Origin: Actinomycetes bacterium
Lineage (GTDB): Bacteria; Actinomycetota; Actinomycetes; Actinomycetales; Cellulomonadaceae
Direction of reading: 5' to 3'
DNA: 7,583 nucleotides
Assembly (NCBI GenBank): GCA_023388235.1
Contig: JAEWGQ010000152.1
Span: 1 to 7,583 of the forward strand
The number at the start of each line of letters is the position of its first letter. Within the stretch, counting starts at the first letter, position 1. Positions 6,623 through 7,583 of the stretch are shown piece after piece. Position numbers and translations under genes: made by a program. The notes under the pieces are model-generated. The model did not search any database, was not told the DNA's origin, and worked only from the letters and a program-made list of their open reading frames with translations.

Positions 6623-6743
6623 CCCGGGATCGCCGGCGGTGCGTGGGGGACCGGGGCCGTGCGGCGGACACGGGGTCGTCCGCGAGGCGGACCCGCGGCC
6701 GCGCGACGTCGGTCCGGGGGGCGATGTGCGCGTGCGAGCCCCC

Positions 6744-6781
6744 GGGAGACGATGGGGGCAGGACCAGGGGGGACTCGGGGG
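6744..6781 (+). other. G-run cluster with G-quadruplex potential
   Basis: Four G-runs follow one another on the plus strand: 6744-6746, 6754-6758, 6767-6772 and 6777-6781, with loops of 7, 8 and 4 nt. The last run can instead pair with CCCCC at 6785-6789. The cluster ends 33 nt before the candidate -10 of the DedA gene. GC content makes G-runs common, but runs of five and six so close together stand out in this window. Confidence 0.4.
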
Positions 6782-6814
6782 TGTCCCCCATGTCGGCCGC
6801 GGGCGCCACGCACC

Positions 6815-6820
6815 TAGCGT
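6815..6820 (+). promoter_or_regulatory. Candidate -10 of the DedA-family gene
   Basis: TAGCGT fits TANNNT and stands 54 nt before the GTG start, giving a leader of roughly 47 nt. The best -35 at a suitable distance is a poor TGTCGG (6791-6796, 18-bp spacer). Confidence 0.45.
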
Positions 6821-6859
6821 GAGGACGTCGCCGGGAGCCGCCGACGCCCGCCACGACCC

Positions 6860-6864
6860 AGGAG
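6860..6864 (+). promoter_or_regulatory. Ribosome binding site deciding the DedA start
   Basis: AGGAG lies 10 nt before the GTG at 6875. An ATG at 6868 is only 3 nt from it and in a different frame, whose translation is Arg-rich and resembles no protein. Confidence 0.7.
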
Positions 6865-6874
6865 CTGATGACAC

Positions 6875-7583
6875 GTGCTGCAGGACTGGATCAGCGCCAT
6901 CGAGGGCTGGATCCCTGCCCTGGCCGAGTCGCTCTGGGTCTACCCGGCCCTGCTGCTGTTCGCGATGGTCGACGGGTTCTTCCCGCCGATCCCCAGCGAG
7001 TCCGTGGTCATCGCCCTGGCGTCGCTGTCGGTCGCCCACGGCGAGCCGAACCTCGCGCTCGTCATGCTGGCCGGGGCCGTCGGCGCGTTCACCGGCGACC
7101 AGATCGCGTACACCATCGGGTCCCGCGTCGACGTGCACCGGCTGCGCATCTTCCGCACCGAGCGCGGGGCCAAGGCCCTGGCCTGGGCGGAGCACGCGCT
7201 CGCGCACCGGGGGTCGTCGTTCATCCTGGCCGCCCGCTACATCCCGATCGGGCGCGTCGCCGTGAACATGACCGCCGGGGCGCTCGGCTACCCGCGCAAG
7301 CGGTTCGTCGGCCTCACCGGCCTGGCCGCGGTGACGTGGTCCGCGTACGGCACGGCGGTCGGCGTGGGCGCCGGCGTGTGGCTCGAGGCGCACCCGCTGA
7401 TCGCCGTCGTCGCCGGCGTCGTCGTCGGCACCGTGGTGGGGCTGTGCATCGACTGGGTGCTGCGGCGCTGGGCCGGTCTGGGGCGCGTCCCGGCGGCCGC
7501 CGCGGCGGATGAGCCGGGCAGCGCGGACGACGTCGCGGACGGCCCCGCCCCGCGGGCCGGCACGCCGGCGCACCTCCCCGGTC
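6875..7583 (+). CDS. DedA family (VTT-domain) integral membrane protein, 3' end outside the window
   Basis: This reading frame has no stop before the right edge, so 236 codons are seen and the 3' end is missing. It starts VLQDWISAIEGWIPALAE. DedA hallmarks are the FFPPIPSE motif (35-42), GDQIAYTIG (74-82), and ARYIPIGRVAVNMTAG (120-135) followed by YPRKRF (139-144). Hydrophobic segments lie at about 24-33, 43-54, 60-72, 115-130, 145-168 and 174-192. The motifs carry the conserved acidic residues (Asp33, Glu42, Asp75) and arginines (Arg121, Arg127) of the family. After residue 199 comes an Ala/Pro/Asp-rich cytosolic-type tail. DedA proteins include undecaprenyl-phosphate flippases (UptA) and members needed for membrane homeostasis; the substrate cannot be read from sequence. 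If it recycles undecaprenyl phosphate it would share peptidoglycan synthesis with GlmM nearby, which is inference only. The GTG is supported by AGGAG 10 nt upstream. Confidence 0.92.
   Translation, partial: MLQDWISAIEGWIPALAESLWVYPALLLFAMVDGFFPPIPSESVVIALASLSVAHGEPNLALVMLAGAVGAFTGDQIAYTIGSRVDVHRLRIFRTERGAKALAWAEHALAHRGSSFILAARYIPIGRVAVNMTAGALGYPRKRFVGLTGLAAVTWSAYGTAVGVGAGVWLEAHPLIAVVAGVVVGTVVGLCIDWVLRRWAGLGRVPAAAAADEPGSADDVADGPAPRAGTPAHLPG

Larger units (their letters stand above)
6576..6874. other. Gene-free region with hairpins and G-runs
   Basis: I find no supported gene in these 299 bases. Several hairpins are present: 6607-6612/6617-6622 (GCCCGC, TCCG loop), a possible U-less terminator for glmM-def 31 nt after the def stop; 6678-6683/6687-6692 (GTCCGC, GAG loop); 6714-6720/6739-6745 (CCGGGGG); and 6777-6781/6785-6789 (GGGGG, TGT loop). 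G-runs at 6744-6781 are described separately. The right end holds a candidate promoter and the ribosome binding site of the DedA gene. Confidence 0.6.

Noticed and set aside
6695..6702. GCGGCCGC palindrome as an operator
   Set aside because: Short GC-only palindromes are expected at this base composition and it has no partner copy near a promoter.
6868..7512. Plus-strand frame starting at the ATG at 6868
   Set aside because: Its product is Arg-rich without motifs; the frame one position over encodes a full DedA domain.
6293..7573. 426-codon minus-strand frame across def and the DedA gene
   Set aside because: It is antisense to two recognised genes and has biased, motif-free composition.
1..7583. 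tRNA or rRNA genes, CRISPR array, insertion sequence, phage or attachment sites
   Set aside because: I looked for cloverleaf-like arms, regular spaced repeats, transposase motifs and long terminal repeats and saw none; composition is even throughout.

Overview
The window is very GC-rich with strong G/C third-position bias, and its proteins look actinobacterial: a DUF5709 protein, a uS9 with a long acidic N-terminal extension, a GTG-started uL13 and the order rplM-rpsI-glmM. A Cellulomonas-like member of the Micrococcales is my best guess, by inference and not from any search. It is a housekeeping region. I see no mobile element, CRISPR array, tRNA, rRNA or defence or biosynthetic cluster.

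Left part (1-2308). Two back-to-back GC-rich stem-loops (34-103) lie just beyond the 3' end of a minus-strand gene for a small acidic DUF5709 protein (111-530). An 83-bp divergent spacer separates it from a plus-strand ABC-F ATPase gene (614-2308). Middle (2309-4397). trhO (tRNA U34 hydroxylase, rhodanese family) starts 20 bp after the ABC-F stop. Both start codons lie exactly 7 nt after a -10-like hexamer, suggesting leaderless mRNAs. The rplM-rpsI promoter (TTGACC-18 bp-TAGTCT) is embedded in the end of trhO, its -10 overlapping the trhO stop codon. It drives an mRNA with a leader of about 160 nt that can fold around a long-range 10-bp stem. The operon ends at a 20-bp perfect terminator hairpin followed by a second, weaker one.

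Right part (4463-7583). glmM (phosphoglucosamine mutase, UDP-GlcNAc supply for peptidoglycan) overlaps def (peptide deformylase) by 4 nt. A gene-free stretch of about 300 bp holds several hairpins and G-runs. It leads to a candidate promoter and a DedA-family membrane protein gene starting with GTG at 6875 and running off the right edge.

Functionally most of the window serves translation (uL13, uS9, TrhO, Def, possibly the ABC-F protein) and envelope building (GlmM, DedA). The least explained element is the structured rplM leader; the other observations concern transcript architecture rather than new proteins.
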